DNA of 64,000 nt from Epiperipatus broadwayi (taxonomy: Eukaryota; Onychophora; Udeonychophora; Euonychophora; Peripatidae). Shown here one piece after another: positions 35,398 through 47,139 of this stretch. The stretch is taken from NCBI GenBank assembly GCA_028023455.1, contig JAQFVV010000064.1:124001-188000 (forward strand), given 5' to 3'. The position numbers and the translations under genes are program-made. How positions within the stretch are numbered: position 1 is the first letter of the stretch; each line of letters starts with the position of its first letter. The notes under the pieces are model-generated. The model was not told the DNA's origin, made no database searches, and saw only the letters and a list, made by a program, of their open reading frames with translations.

Positions 35398-36800
35398 ACA
35401 TATGTGAGATGTACGGTTCAATAGATAGATTAAAATCTATAAAAATTATATTAGATGCTTTAAGGTTAAAAAAAGTTGATGTTAAAAAAGTAAAATTTGT
35501 AAATGATGTATTATATTTTATTGATAAAAATATATATGCTATATTTAATGAAAATTATTATAAAATAGATTATGGATGGCCTATGGGACTTCCTGTAGTT
35601 TCACAAATATGTAGTTTTGTGGTATCAAGATATGAAGATATAATTCTTAATACTAATATATATTGCCAAGGTATTAAAATTTATTACAGGTATGTCGATG
35701 ATGTTTTCGTTTGTGGAAGTTTAGATATTATAAATGCATTATTCAATGAATTAAATAGTTTAGAAGGTTTAAAATGGAGTAAATCTTTTGAAGAAAAAAA
35801 GTCAATTCAGTATTTAGATATTAAAATTACACGTAATAAAAATAAATTAGATTATTGTATGGTAATAAAAGATATTGAAAAAAGAGGATATATTCCTTGG
35901 TATTCAAATGTGCCAATTGGCACATTTGAATTATCCAGTTTAAAATCATTTTTATTTAGGAATAATAAATTATGTAAATATAGTTCTGATAAAATAAGTA
36001 ACATAAATGTATTTATTATGGATTTGTTAAATGTTGGATATGATCATAAATTAATTTATAATATTGTTACTAAGTTTAATAATAATAGAAATATTTTAGA
36101 TGCTATAGATATTGATAAAATAAAATATACTTGGATATCAATACCATTTATTTGTAATGAACAGGTTAAATTTATAAAACAGATATATAAAAATATATGT
36201 CGAGTTGCATTTTATACTACTCCTAATTTAAATAGATTAATAAATAATTCAAAAAATAGGTGTGGTATTTTAAATCAAAGTTGTGCAATATATAAATGGC
36301 TATGTTTTTGTGGAAAGGCTTATATTGGGGAACTCGATGTACTTAGAGAAAGATCAAGGGACATTTGTTATTATATAAACGAGTGCAAAAATCAAGACAA
36401 GAGAATGTTAGAAATGATGATGTATCACCATCAGTATTTTTTGATCATAATGTAACTGTAATTATGGTTTTGATTTTGATTTTAATAAAATTAAAATTCT
36501 GTGTATTGAAAGAAATAATAATAAACGCAAAATTAAAGAGGCTATGTTAATAAAAAGTGAAAAGCAACAGTTAATAAATAGACAGACAGCCAATATAAAA
36601 ATTAATGAATTGTGGGAAAATTGATGTATGACGATGCTTTTGTTTACATTTGTAACGGTTTTCTAATACAATTTGAGTCTAGTTGACAACACTACATAGA
36701 TAGTTGAAAGACTTCTATTAAATTGGTATATATTTGTTTAAAATATTGTTACTGTATTAATTATTGTATTGTTTTGAATAGTTATATATTTTATTATAAT
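35398..36800 (+). pseudogene. Penelope-like element, plus-strand copy in head-to-head palindrome
   Basis: This is a near-identical inverted copy of 33484-34870, starting within RT motif A (ICEMYGSI). The plus-strand frame runs about 350 codons without a break: MGLPVVSQICSFVVSRYED, YRYVDDVFVCG, YLDIKITRNKN, then the nuclease end CGKAYIGELDVLRERSRD, where the second half is altered relative to the other copy. A frameshift near 36370 moves into the frame with SPSVFFDHNV and the terminal basic part. It ends at the same tattgtattgttttgaatag boundary as its mirror image. The N-terminal third is missing, so it is 5'-truncated and cannot be autonomous. Confidence 0.9.
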
Positions 36801-36823
36801 TGGAATACAGACATTGATTAATA

Positions 36824-36826
<3 letters not shown>

Positions 36827-36893
<67 letters not shown>
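36827..36893. repeat. (TA)n array, right border of the Penelope palindrome
   Basis: About 67 bases of TA repeat next to the end of the plus-strand copy. Confidence 0.95.
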
Positions 36894-36895
<2 letters not shown>

Positions 36896-37269
36896 TAAAT
36901 ATGACATATCATGCTGAGTGTCTAAGTATATTTATTGGAATAGATTTTAAGTTGTTGTTGTTAATGCAGCACCTTATGAAGAGTGCAATTGGGTTTACTT
37001 TCTTGAAAATTTTCCTCAGCAATTTTCAATTAATAACTTATGTTTCTATCATTTATGTTTCTTTTAAAGGGGTTTAAATTTCTGATTATTTGTCTCATAG
37101 TTAGGTTGATGCTAGTAGAGAGATATATGGGTGTTTATATTAATGCAATGTGAAACATGTTAGCATACAGGGAGCCCAACTGAATGCATGACCCAGTGGT
37201 GTAGTCATTGCATTGCAATGTAAGCAGATATATTTTCTACAACATTGACTTCCTTTAGTTCTATGAATA

Positions 37270-38020
37270 GGGAATATAAGTCAGCAGATAGTCCACTCTC
37301 CCCATACATAGTATTTATCTTTAAATATTTTATTACATGATTCCCTCACCAGACAGACTTACATTCCTGTACTGGATTAGGATCATGTCCACCAAATAAT
37401 ATCACAATCCAGATGCATATTTGACTGTGTGGTTTTATACTATCATCTTCATATTGCATTGGTTGCATCCATATATCAGGAAGCAAGTATTCATCTAGTT
37501 ATGAATTTTTAGTCTGAGATTGAATGATTGATTTTGAAAAGTTTTAACTTAGTAATCTATGTAGCCTATCTATACTCAACATTCTAAATTAAAATTTATT
37601 AAAATGTGCATCTGTGTGGACTGTCTTAAATAATAACTTAAATTTAAAAAATAATAATAATTTAAAATTAATAGTAAAGTATACATTTTATTCTTCAATT
37701 TCAAATATTTATATATGTGCATTAATAAATAATTTTTTGTGTTATTATTGGCAGTGGCTTATTTTATTTTAATATTAAAAATATTTCAAGTCTTTCTTTA
37801 TTAAAATATTTAATAAATTTATTTTAAATCTCTGCTTTTTTTTTGAGCTAGTGGCATGGGCTAATGTTCAAAGTAATATAAAGTTCGATCTTAACAGTAA
37901 GTACCTGCCTACGATATAAATTTTCCAGGTTTGAATGGCCTGGTGGTACCCTTGTATGGCAGATTTGGTAAGAGTTTCTTTTCCAACTGTTATAGTAATG
38001 GTATAAATATGCCATTACAA
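37270..38020 (+). repeat. Dispersed repeat family R2, copy 2
   Basis: Shares ataagtcagcagat, cattcctgtactgga, tctatactcaacatt and gagctagtggcatgggctaa with the copy at 10420-11580. Its right end, taatggtataaatatgccat, is nearly self-complementary. The minus-strand frame at 37848-38039 is part of the repeat. Confidence 0.55.
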
Positions 38021-38029
38021 TATATATAT

Positions 38030-38600
38030 ATATATCCATACAACCATTTTATATATCTATTTATCCATTTATATTATTTCTTTATCATATGTGTATGTGT
38101 GTAAGTATATATCCATTTACTTATTTATATATCTATCTATTTTAGATATCTCTCTATATTTCTAACTAATCTATCTATTTTTCTATCCTTAGACTGATTG
38201 AATGTATTTGTATATATTCACCTGCCTATCTTTCTATCTAGCTTTGTGTCTGTCTATCGAGCTAGCTATATCTATCTGTCACTCTATATTTCTATCACTT
38301 ATCTATCTACATGTTTTTAACTGTTTACTTTTTTATTAGTCTATGTACCTCTCTATTTATATTATTTATTTTCCTAATGATAAATCAATCTACCTGTTTA
38401 TCTATCTTCATCTATCTATATATTTATTTATTATTTACCTACGTGTTCATTCATATATTTATTTATTAATCTATCTACAATAATCAATATATTTGCCTGA
38501 TTATATATATATATATGTCTGATTTATCTATTTATGTGTGTGTTTGGCTCTTACTCTATTGTATACTTATCTGGGTTCTATCTGTATACCTATTTGTCTG
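38030..38600. repeat. Degenerate TCTA/TTTA microsatellite field
   Basis: Long stretch of tatctatctat-type words interrupted by TA and TTTA. Low complexity only. Confidence 0.8.
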
Positions 38601-38680
38601 GCTACTTATCTACCTGTGAATTAATATATGTTATTAGTTGATATTTTTGTCATTCTATATAAATTACAGTTTTATCTTAC

Positions 38681-38923
38681 CTTGAACTGTTAACGTTATT
38701 GAATCAGAAACGTATTTTGAAAATGAACAAGAATAAATACCAGAGTCATCTGATTTCGTACTCGAAATAGTTATCTTGCACATTCGAGATACTTTTTTAA
38801 CAGAAATATCTGTATTTACTATATCTTTATCATTGAATAAACATTTACAGGTCCAAAATAATCGAGGTCCTTGAATATTTAGAATTGCCACGTCATCCTG
38901 TTTTACATACATTTGCTTCATTT
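38681..38923 (-). CDS. Immunoglobulin V-type domain exon
   Basis: This is a minus-strand exon of 243 bases (81 codons). The acceptor is tgtgtatttcag, the donor is AAG/GTAAGA, and both borders are in phase 1, as is typical for exons that encode one Ig domain. The translated domain contains FWTCKC in the region of the core Trp (strand C), VSRMCKITISS as strand E, then the hallmark DDSGIYSCSF (D-x-G-x-Y-x-C, strand F) and ITLTVQ as strand G. The first canonical Cys appears to be missing (AILNI where L-x-C would be expected) and extra Cys residues occur near the Trp, so the disulphide may be rearranged. It would be an extracellular recognition domain. Neighbouring exons of the gene were not found. 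Intact frame and splice sites suggest it may be in use. Confidence 0.7.
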
Positions 38924-38940
38924 CTGAAATACACATCGGT

Positions 38941-39957
38941 TATTTTGATTTTCAAACTGTATTTAATTTATAAAATCTTTTTGTAGAAAAAAAAACAGAA
39001 ATAAGAAAGGCAAATGAAATATAATAAAACTAAAGTAAGTCCAAACCAAATACTTTATAACATTAAATCACATTTAAAAATATTCCAAATTCATTTTAAT
39101 ATAAACTATTGAATAAGTGTTGAAACTGTATGCCTTGGTAACCTACAGAAAAAATAAATAAATCATAAGGCGGTTAAGTCAAAGGGGTGGAAGAAGAATT
39201 ATCTCTTAGGATGGCTCACTAATAATAAACAAACACAGTGAGAACCATTATTTATATATGGCCATTAAACATATTTATTTAGACACTTTTATTAATTAAT
39301 GAGATAATGATGATGATAATGATGCTGCCATCCATAGCTTTTCACCTTACTCATAACACAAATCGTATCTTTTACCAATCTATAATTATCTATCAAAATA
39401 TTGTTAGATTTAAACTATGTTTTAATGATTGAAATCCATCAGTGATGATGATGACTAAACTAACTTCACAAGGCAATGATTAACTCTAACAAATATATAA
39501 ACCTCTTTTAATAAAAACAAAATAAATTTTATTATTGGTTAATCATCAATATACAACAATAATAATAGTAACAACCAAAAGCCCCCCCCCCCCTTCCCCT
39601 TAATGAAACAAACTCAATCGTTAATATTATATAGCATGATATGTGTATATTCATATTTCTAGTGGGAGAATAGAAATCTCATATCATAAAAACATTTTAA
39701 TTTTGAAATAAACATCTGATATACCCACATACCCATACTCGCATATTGCACATAACATACTTTTACATCTATAATCTTAGAAAATAATAAACGAGAAATA
39801 GTGAAAAGTTAGTTGAATTATAAAGATAAGAATATCTAAAGAAATCTGTTTCAAATTATTTATTTCAACTCCCATTAATCTAGGTTACTAACTACTTTAA
39901 AATCTATCTCTCATGATGTTAAATTTCTACCCTTATCGATTTGTATATGTATATTCA
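38941..39957. other. Upstream or intronic stretch of the Ig exon
   Basis: AT-rich; a run of 14 C at about 39583, TGATGA clusters near 39310 and 39443. No further exon recognised. Confidence 0.4.
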
Positions 39958-42625
39958 ACATGTATTGTACCAGTCGAAAAACCACCACCACCTAAACGCA
40001 AGTCAGATCCAAACTCAGCTGAACCAAACTGAATTCAAACCCAACTCTCCAGCTCAGATTAGTAGAAATCAAAATCAACGGCACAGTGCTATGCGCCAAG
40101 AAACTAGCTCAATGGTTGGTGAGGATTAGAAACCCCTGAACTGACACTAATATCGGATAATTAATTAACTTAAGATACTTTTTTAAGTCGAATCATATGT
40201 ATATGTTTGGGTTGCCAACACAGACAATGAGCATTAACATTAAATAATTATTGAATAAGAGAATTAAGAACTAAGAAACCAAGTATGTTTAGAAAATATT
40301 TAATAATAATAGTTTGTTTTGTTTGAATTTTAAATAATGATTATATTAATTAATTCTAGTCCTTAAACAAAGTTTATAATTATAATAAGAGTGGAGTCCT
40401 TATTATATGCCAATGAGTATGACACAATATTTGAAAGTCTATCTGTCTGTGCCCCCAACAAGAAAATAAAGGCAGATAAAGGTATTCAGTTGTAAAGGAA
40501 ATCTTACTCTATTTTTATTATGACAGAATGTGAGATTTATTTTCACATTTGCAAATCCATTCATGAAGAGCAAGATATGTATTTTAGGTCACAACTTTAA
40601 TCTTTATTAGAAAACTTATTTAATTTGAGATAATTGATAATTTGTTTGACTTTAATTGAAATCACTTCATCATGAATTACGAGCAACAGAGCGGGCTTTA
40701 CCGGAAGAGAGAGGCAATGATGCTGATAAATTATAAGCTATAAAATGAAATTGAAAGACAATAGCTGGTCGATGATCTAAGTTCTATGGCAGCTTGCATT
40801 TCACAAGTCTTACTGCTCTTTGACTACGAGTCTTTGGTGTTCCAAATATAATATGAACAGGAGAGGAAGTGCTTTCTTCCTCGATAATTTAAAATAACAG
40901 AAATATTATCACCGACAAACCTAATGGAGCAGAAGATTGCCCTACGTCAGCAATGTTGAAGATGATGACTTGATAGTCACTGTCTAAAAAAATAAAACCC
41001 AATTATAGAATGCTCTATGTGATGACTTAATCAAATTAATTAAAGTCAAATGAGCTTTTAACTAAAACTATAAAATTATATTAATCATGCCCCAAATATT
41101 GTGCCCTTCCTGAATCTAAATAGCAAGTAACTGAAATTTGAATTAGAATATATTTGATTCCTTTATCAGCCCTTTTGCAAAAATAAAAACATGTTTTAAC
41201 ATTAGTGAAATGAGAAAATAGCAGGGGCATAGATTAGAAACGGAGCTAATAATTTATTATTAGCCAATTATAAAAATAATAAACCTTTAATAATTTCTTT
41301 CGACTCGATGTTTAATAGAACCGTATAAATCTAGTTCTAATAGGCAAGAGTTACGATTAGACTTAATATTATATTATTTGCATAAAGCAAATGGAACAAA
41401 AAAGATCATCAAGTCGAAGGATTATTGACATATAATTAAAAATAAACAGCATTAATAACGCACACGATAAATATGTATAGTATAGTAAATGAACCGCCAT
41501 AGTAAGGAAAGAAAGGTAAATTTAAGACTAGAGATTGAGAGAATTACTAATTTAAAATAGCATAAATAAAAGGTGTTACACAGAGTATTACATTTATAAA
41601 TGAGAAGATCTCTTAAAGGGAGTGTAAAGTAAAGTTCAGAAACTGGCCAGAAAGTTTGAGGTTCATTATGGAAATATATTACCCATTTTTTCCGGGGCTG
41701 GTTCCCTTAGTTTACACATCCAGGTTGGTAAAATCTAGGCATGAATTTGGTCGATTACTTGAACAGCATTTTATTTGATTTTGGCAGCATGATTTGTCTG
41801 GAAAGAATTTAGCAGCTTCATAGAAGATTTTCATGGGACTTCAGGAACCGCAGTCAGATTCCTGAAGTTTTAGCCCTTCACCATGATCGAAATACTATTT
41901 AATTTTATAATTTAAAAATGCACAGAGTTGACTGCACTTCTCTACAACAAAGATGGCTTCCCCTCTCCAAATTTTTCAAAGCTATATATACTGTATTTGA
42001 TGCCTTCAGGCTAGCGCTTCTTTCATTATCAATGTTATAAAATTTACTGGTTTTTTTTTAGATACATTCCTTCGATAAGGCTTTCAAACTCATTAACTTA
42101 AATTCATTTTCTAATTAGAAAATGAATTCTTAAAATCAGAAAATGATTTTAATTAGGAAATCCTTACATTTTAAATACTAATTTTTTTTCTAATTAATAA
42201 ATCTTCACCTATTGTTTTTGGAAAGGGAAAATCTGAAAGCTTATCAAAAGAATGTAGCTTTTAATCAATAAAACTTTAACAAATTATTTAAAAATAAAAT
42301 CAAACATTCCCGACGCAATGAAACTTTCGAACAATTATATATATTTAAATATATATGCACAATCCATGCAGTTGTAATATATATAAATTCATGAATAATT
42401 TTATCATGAATTTATTAATAGAATTGATCAATTTAAATCTGAAAGAATTAATTTTAATACACATTTATAAAATAAGTTTTCTCTATGGAAATTAGCATGG
42501 ATTAAACATACAAAGCCCCATTGCATCGGAAATTTAAGGTTAGTACTAGGGATTTGAAGTGGGCTTATGGCTAGATGTCATAAAGCTAGGATCGAACTCA
42601 GATCTGACTGCTTCAGTATTCATGT
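39958..42625 (+). repeat. Left arm of a 10-kb inverted duplication
   Basis: This arm of about 2.7 kb recurs in reverse orientation at 47140-49960. Matching landmarks in mirror order include the terminal exon, the phrase tgtttgggttgccaacacag (about 40206), gatgatctaagt (about 40775), cattttctaattagaaaatg (about 42105) and ccatggctagatgtca-type words near 42550. The arms differ by many substitutions and small indels, so the duplication is old. The arm is mostly non-coding, apart from the exon at its outer end. Confidence 0.85.
39974..40129 (+). CDS. Putative terminal coding exon at the outer end of the left arm
   Basis: After the acceptor-like ttgtaccag a frame of about 51 codons runs to TAG at 40127-40129. 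The peptide is polar, rich in N, Q, S and T, and ends QETSSMVGED. In the right arm (49787-49942) the same segment has two small indels of opposite sign, and outside them the peptide is largely conserved (IQTQ, TEFKPNS, AQISRN, HSAM and ETSSMVGED). Conservation of the end of the frame suggests that it was coding when the arms separated. A cytoplasmic tail is a reasonable guess given the Ig and membrane exons nearby. No known family. Confidence 0.35.
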   Translation, partial: SKNHHHLNASQIQTQLNQTEFKPNSPAQISRNQNQRHSAMRQETSSMVGED

Positions 42626-42819
42626 AGGTATATCTATATCATTGGGTGTGTATATGTCCCTTCCTGTTATCAATAAAATTTGTATTTGACCTTCACATAT
42701 AATATTAATAAACATATTTTCATGATACATAAATTAATACACAATAAATACTTTTGAAATTTTTATCGTAGAAAAATAAATAAAAATAAAGACATTTGAT
42801 AAAAAAAATACACATATAA

Positions 42820-43090
42820 ATGGCTACATGTGCCAATGATCAAATAAAATGTAATGTCTTGATTGTTTTAATACTTAAAGAGAGACAAATGGATTAATCT
42901 AAAGGAAAATTGTTAATAGTCATTGAGAAAACAAAATTAAAATTGACATTACCAAGTTTTTCTTTTATTCGCGATGGGAGAGACAATGAATCAAATGAAT
43001 GTTACTTTGAAGTCAGCTTGTTCAATGTTAAGAATTTGAATTCAGCCACATACCATTGTTTAACACACATAGATTTATCAATTACTGTAG
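42820..43090 (+). pseudogene. Immunoglobulin-type domain exon with premature stop
   Basis: One plus-strand frame carries DQIKCNVLI (strand B with its Cys), then a TAA at 42895-42897, and then CYFEVSLFNVKNLNSATYHC (strands E and F; ATYHC has the Y-x-C of Ig domains) and LSITV (strand G). It ends at a phase-1 donor (GTAG/GTTACT), matching the phase of the exon at 38681-38923. The two Cys are about 70 residues apart, the usual V-type spacing. The start of the exon is not clear. The internal stop makes it a probable pseudo-exon, unless the true exon starts downstream of it. Confidence 0.5.
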
Positions 43091-43188
43091 GTTACTGAAA
43101 AATTTCTATTTTCGGCTTGGGCTTGCAATTCTTCTGCTTTACTGTGATGATGATGATGATGCTGCTTTGACATCAATTGCATTTTTAG

Positions 43189-43254
43189 GGATCATTTTAA
43201 CACTGGGATGGTTTCTTCATTTCTTTTGCTCTGGGTATGATTATTTCTATAGAT
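43189..43254 (+). CDS. Putative transmembrane exon following the Ig pseudo-exon
   Basis: About 100 bases after the donor lies the acceptor tgcatttttag. Joining in phase 1 gives a hydrophobic helix, IILTLGWFLHFFCSG, followed by YDYFYR. Phase agreement across the small intron supports the pairing. The exon is cut by the insertion of a hAT-type MITE at 43255, whose target duplication is the end of this exon. The gene is therefore dead at this point. Confidence 0.4.
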
Positions 43255-43837
43255 CAGCATTTCTCAAACTTTGGGTCATGACCCAATATTGGTTCATGTT
43301 AAATTTTTAATGGGTCACGAATATGCACCAAGAAATAAAAACATAAAAATCTGATAGTAAAAATCTTTTTTACATTTTAAGAAAATATTAGTACTAATAA
43401 AAAAAAATTAGTAAGTAATACTACCTATGTTTTGTGTAGTTTTCTCAAATTCAATTGTAAATTTGAACTTAAATGATCATAATGTTAAATTTCGCGATTA
43501 TTTTCAAAATATAATTGATCAAAAATATGTAATTTTTTTTTTTATTTTGTATATAAGTAAAACTTTATTTGAAAATAAAACATTTTTTTTGGTAATTAAC
43601 AAAATGTGTTAAGTTTTTAAATTAAAAATATGTAGTTTAACTTTAACTCAACTTTTAACCTATAAATTATTTTTTTATCATAAATATTACCAAATTGATC
43701 CAAATCTATACATATATACAGAACCTTGCTGATGTAATATCTCTTTTATTTTATATTATAATTAAAGCTATAAAAAATTTTGGGTCGCAGAACTATTTCA
43801 ATGAAGTCTATTGTGGTAAAAAGGTTGAGAAACGCTA
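43255..43837. mobile_element. hAT-type MITE, 583 bp
   Basis: Left end cagcatttctcaaactttgg; right end, read inward, tagcgtttctcaaccttttt. This is the classic hAT CAGNGTTTCTCAA terminus. Eight-base flanks ctatagat (43247-43254) and ctgtagac (43838-43845) match at six of eight positions, as for hAT target duplications. GGGTCATGACCCA and GGGTCGCAGAAC lie just inside the ends. Small frames inside are not genes and there is no transposase. Confidence 0.8.
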
Positions 43838-44896
43838 CTGTAGACAAATGGTTATTTCTGCTTTTCATATAAATTTCAGCATCTTTGCCTTGTGCTTTTA
43901 TTTGAATTCAGCAGTCACATAGGTGAAAACAGGATTTGAAGTTTTCTTTGGAGTTTGGAGATCAGCCATAGGATGCTTTTTGTTGCTTTCTTTTTAGATT
44001 TTAACTCTTCTTGTGAGCATAGAGTTCCTTGGATAGCCAAAGAGGCACCCTCAAACAAAATGTCTTTTCTACCCCTCCATTATTTGTAAAAAAATGATGC
44101 ATGGCTTCTAAGACATAATATGACTTATTCTTCCCAAATGTCTTATTTTACAGATTATATAGGTGCTAGCCTTTTGTTGACATCATACACATTTTGTTAT
44201 TGGAACACCCAGTTATCTATAAATTATACTTTATCAGTACAGCTGCAGCCTAAATAACCTGGGTCTTATTGTAATTTAATAACTTACTAATGAGCCATTG
44301 TTCTCATCCCCCCTCAAATTCCTCACATTGTTGATTTTATCTTTCTCTCTCAACCTTGACATTAGATTGAAATCTTTCTTAACCCTTTCAAATAAAATAA
44401 GAAATGTTGGACATATATAAAAAGAAAATCAACTTTTTACATAGAAAATACAAAATTATTTAAATAAAACTCTATTTTTTAATATATCTGTAAATGTTTA
44501 TGTTTTAGTGTTTGTACATGCATACACACCGATATTCAAGTATATAAAACTTGTTTATTGAAAATAATCTAAATGATTTGAAAGCTACAGGATACTAACA
44601 TTATTAGTATTAAAGTCATAGAATAAATTAACATGATAAAATATTAAAATATATTTTTAACAAAGAACATTATAATTCATTTGATGTAAATTAACTATAA
44701 AAAGTTAATGATTAAACTTACAAAAATTATTTATAAAATCTACAAAAACAGACACCTGTTTATATGAGCTTAATTTTTAATTCTTAAATACAGCTATCAA
44801 ACTATTCAAAGACATATATTGTCCTCTATCACTTAATAAAATCAGTTGAATTGAGAAAAAAATATTTCTCCCACTTTTCCTCTGGTACTTTGGAGC

Positions 44897-45036
44897 TTAT
44901 AATATAGAGGTTGAACTCAATACCCTACAATATATATATATAACAAAAGTATTATTAAAAAAACCATTATAATATAGAGGTTGAACTCAATACCCTACAA
45001 TATATATATATAACAAAAGTATTATTAAAAAAACCA
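44897..45036. repeat. Perfect 70-bp tandem duplication
   Basis: ttataatatagaggttgaac through aaaaaaacca is repeated immediately at 44967. The copies are identical, including the (TA)n inside, so the event is recent, or an assembly artefact. Confidence 0.9.
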
Positions 45037-46499
45037 TTTTTTTGTAATGTAAGATTATCAGAAAATATTCAGTCTCATAAACATATACTAGATAGTGAGT
45101 ACAAACTTCATTTGAATAATCTGGATTGTGTTCGCACATAAAAGTGTGTTATATGTGAAATGTAAAGGTATTAATAACTATCAGAAAAACAAATCTGTGG
45201 TAAAGTACTGTAATTTAAAATTAAACTAATTATTATTTTAAATCTGATTAAGCTTATTTTTTACATGGATTAGCTTTCACGTAATTTGCTGTAAAATATA
45301 TTTTTATATGAGTTTTAACTTATGGTATAAATGAACTGATTTCATGATATATGTTTATTAATGATTTCATATATTAGAAATCAGATTAAAAAGGACCACA
45401 TCTGGGAATTAAGCTTATGCTGCTTTTAAAAGAGGGTCAAACTCATAGAGACTACCCCTTAAAATTAATATTCTGAAGAATAATGAATTTTAGTAGAAAA
45501 TATAGATTTAAATTAAAGTTAAATTTGGTGTTAGAATTTCATTGTAGATATATGTGTGAATTGGCCATAAAGTTAAAGATAACTAAATGTATGAATTATA
45601 TGTGTGAGAATACACAATATGTAGTATTATATCCATAGTGCTTTCATAGCTTGGAAATTTATTTAATGACAAATGTAATCTGTCATATAATTATAGTTAT
45701 AATATATAATTAGAAAATGAACATTTTAAGATTATTCTGAAGAAACCTTGGACATTTTACAAAATATACGATTGGTAGTATAATTTGTTTATGTTGAATA
45801 TCCACACATGCTTGTGAAAGTTAAATTAAACATAGTTTTGAAGTGACTATTTGAAAAAAAAACATCATTATTGATTAATCAATTTTTATCAAAATAAATT
45901 TTTACTGTATATAACCAGTATAGTTCATTAGAAAAACTAGATTCAGATATTAATGATATCTAAAGAATACCTGAGTGATAAACAATTGGTAATGAAAGTA
46001 TATTTATTGCAGAAGAGAATAATATATTTGATGACAATTATAACAATTTGTATATAAATTATTGGTTCTTATTCATTTTTTAAAATAATTTGTGTATAAC
46101 ATTTATATATAGTTTGTTTGGTCTGTGTATTAATTAAATGTTCATTTCATCAGGATCAAGTCATGATCTACATGATTTGACTTGATATTACATATGATGA
46201 TGATGTTATGTCATAGTCACATTCATTGTTATATATTGAGAAAAAATATGTTCTAATCACATTAACATATATAAATAAAGCATATGCCTTGGGATATTTC
46301 TTGATGTTACCACCAGGTGGGATCTGAAGAATAAATTGAATATTGCAATATATACTGGTTTATTATTGTATAGATAAATGTATTAGCAAAAGTCATCACT
46401 AGCAGGTTTTGGTTTTCAAAATAGTAACTACGCATGTGATAACTATTTGTTTTGAAAATAAAAGTCACATATTTTGACCTAACTATTTTGTTTATATAT

Positions 46500-46600
46500 T
46501 TTTTTCCATATGTCATAGCATTGGCCGGGACGCGAACCCACAACCGTCTGCAACCAACTACTTGCTTGCATGGCCGCTGCGATACCTCTCGGCTAACAAG
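46500..46600 (-). mobile_element. Tiny tRNA-derived SINE, second copy
   Basis: Minus-strand match to the SINE at 17030-17127: gttagccgagaggtatcgca, then gtgggttcgcgtcccgg, then gctatgacatatgg and a short A-rich tail. Flanking duplications are not clear, so it is older than the 17-kb copy or inserted differently. The frame covering it is not a gene. Confidence 0.8.
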
Positions 46601-47139
46601 ATTGTGATGACGAAACTCAAATTTTACTCAAAAATATATACTTTTTTTAAAAGAATAAAAGTCAAAACAAATGTGATAATGTATAAGAGGAAATTGTGAT
46701 TACCTAAATAAAAAATGTCTTTAAAACTCTTGTAGCTATTATTTATTTGTCATTTTTTAAATTGTAAGCATAATTATAAATTTAAAAAAAATATATTGTT
46801 AGCTATGCATTATAATTTTCTTCTTCCTTTTGTTATGTATTGATTTCTATATTTACATATTATCCCATTTATAACATTTTTAAACACTTTAACAATACTA
46901 TTTTTTATATCAAAACTTTATTTTGACAGTTTCAACTGCCCTGCAATAATATGTATTAAATAGTAGAATAGAAGTTAAAGTTTTTAAAATTAAAAAATTA
47001 AAATTATACTAAATAATTTAAAAATAAAATAATATAAAATAAATGTGGATAAAATTAATTAAGAACAAAGTAATAAAATAGGAAATGATTATTATAATGT
47101 TCAGGATAAAATGTATGTTTTATTTTTGTATTTGAATAT

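Larger units (their letters stand above)
43846..47139. other. Inner spacer of the inverted duplication
   Basis: AT-rich DNA with the tandem duplication at 44897 and the SINE at 46500 listed separately. Possible splice-like AG sites near 43998 and 44151 do not lead to a recognisable exon. Confidence 0.4.
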
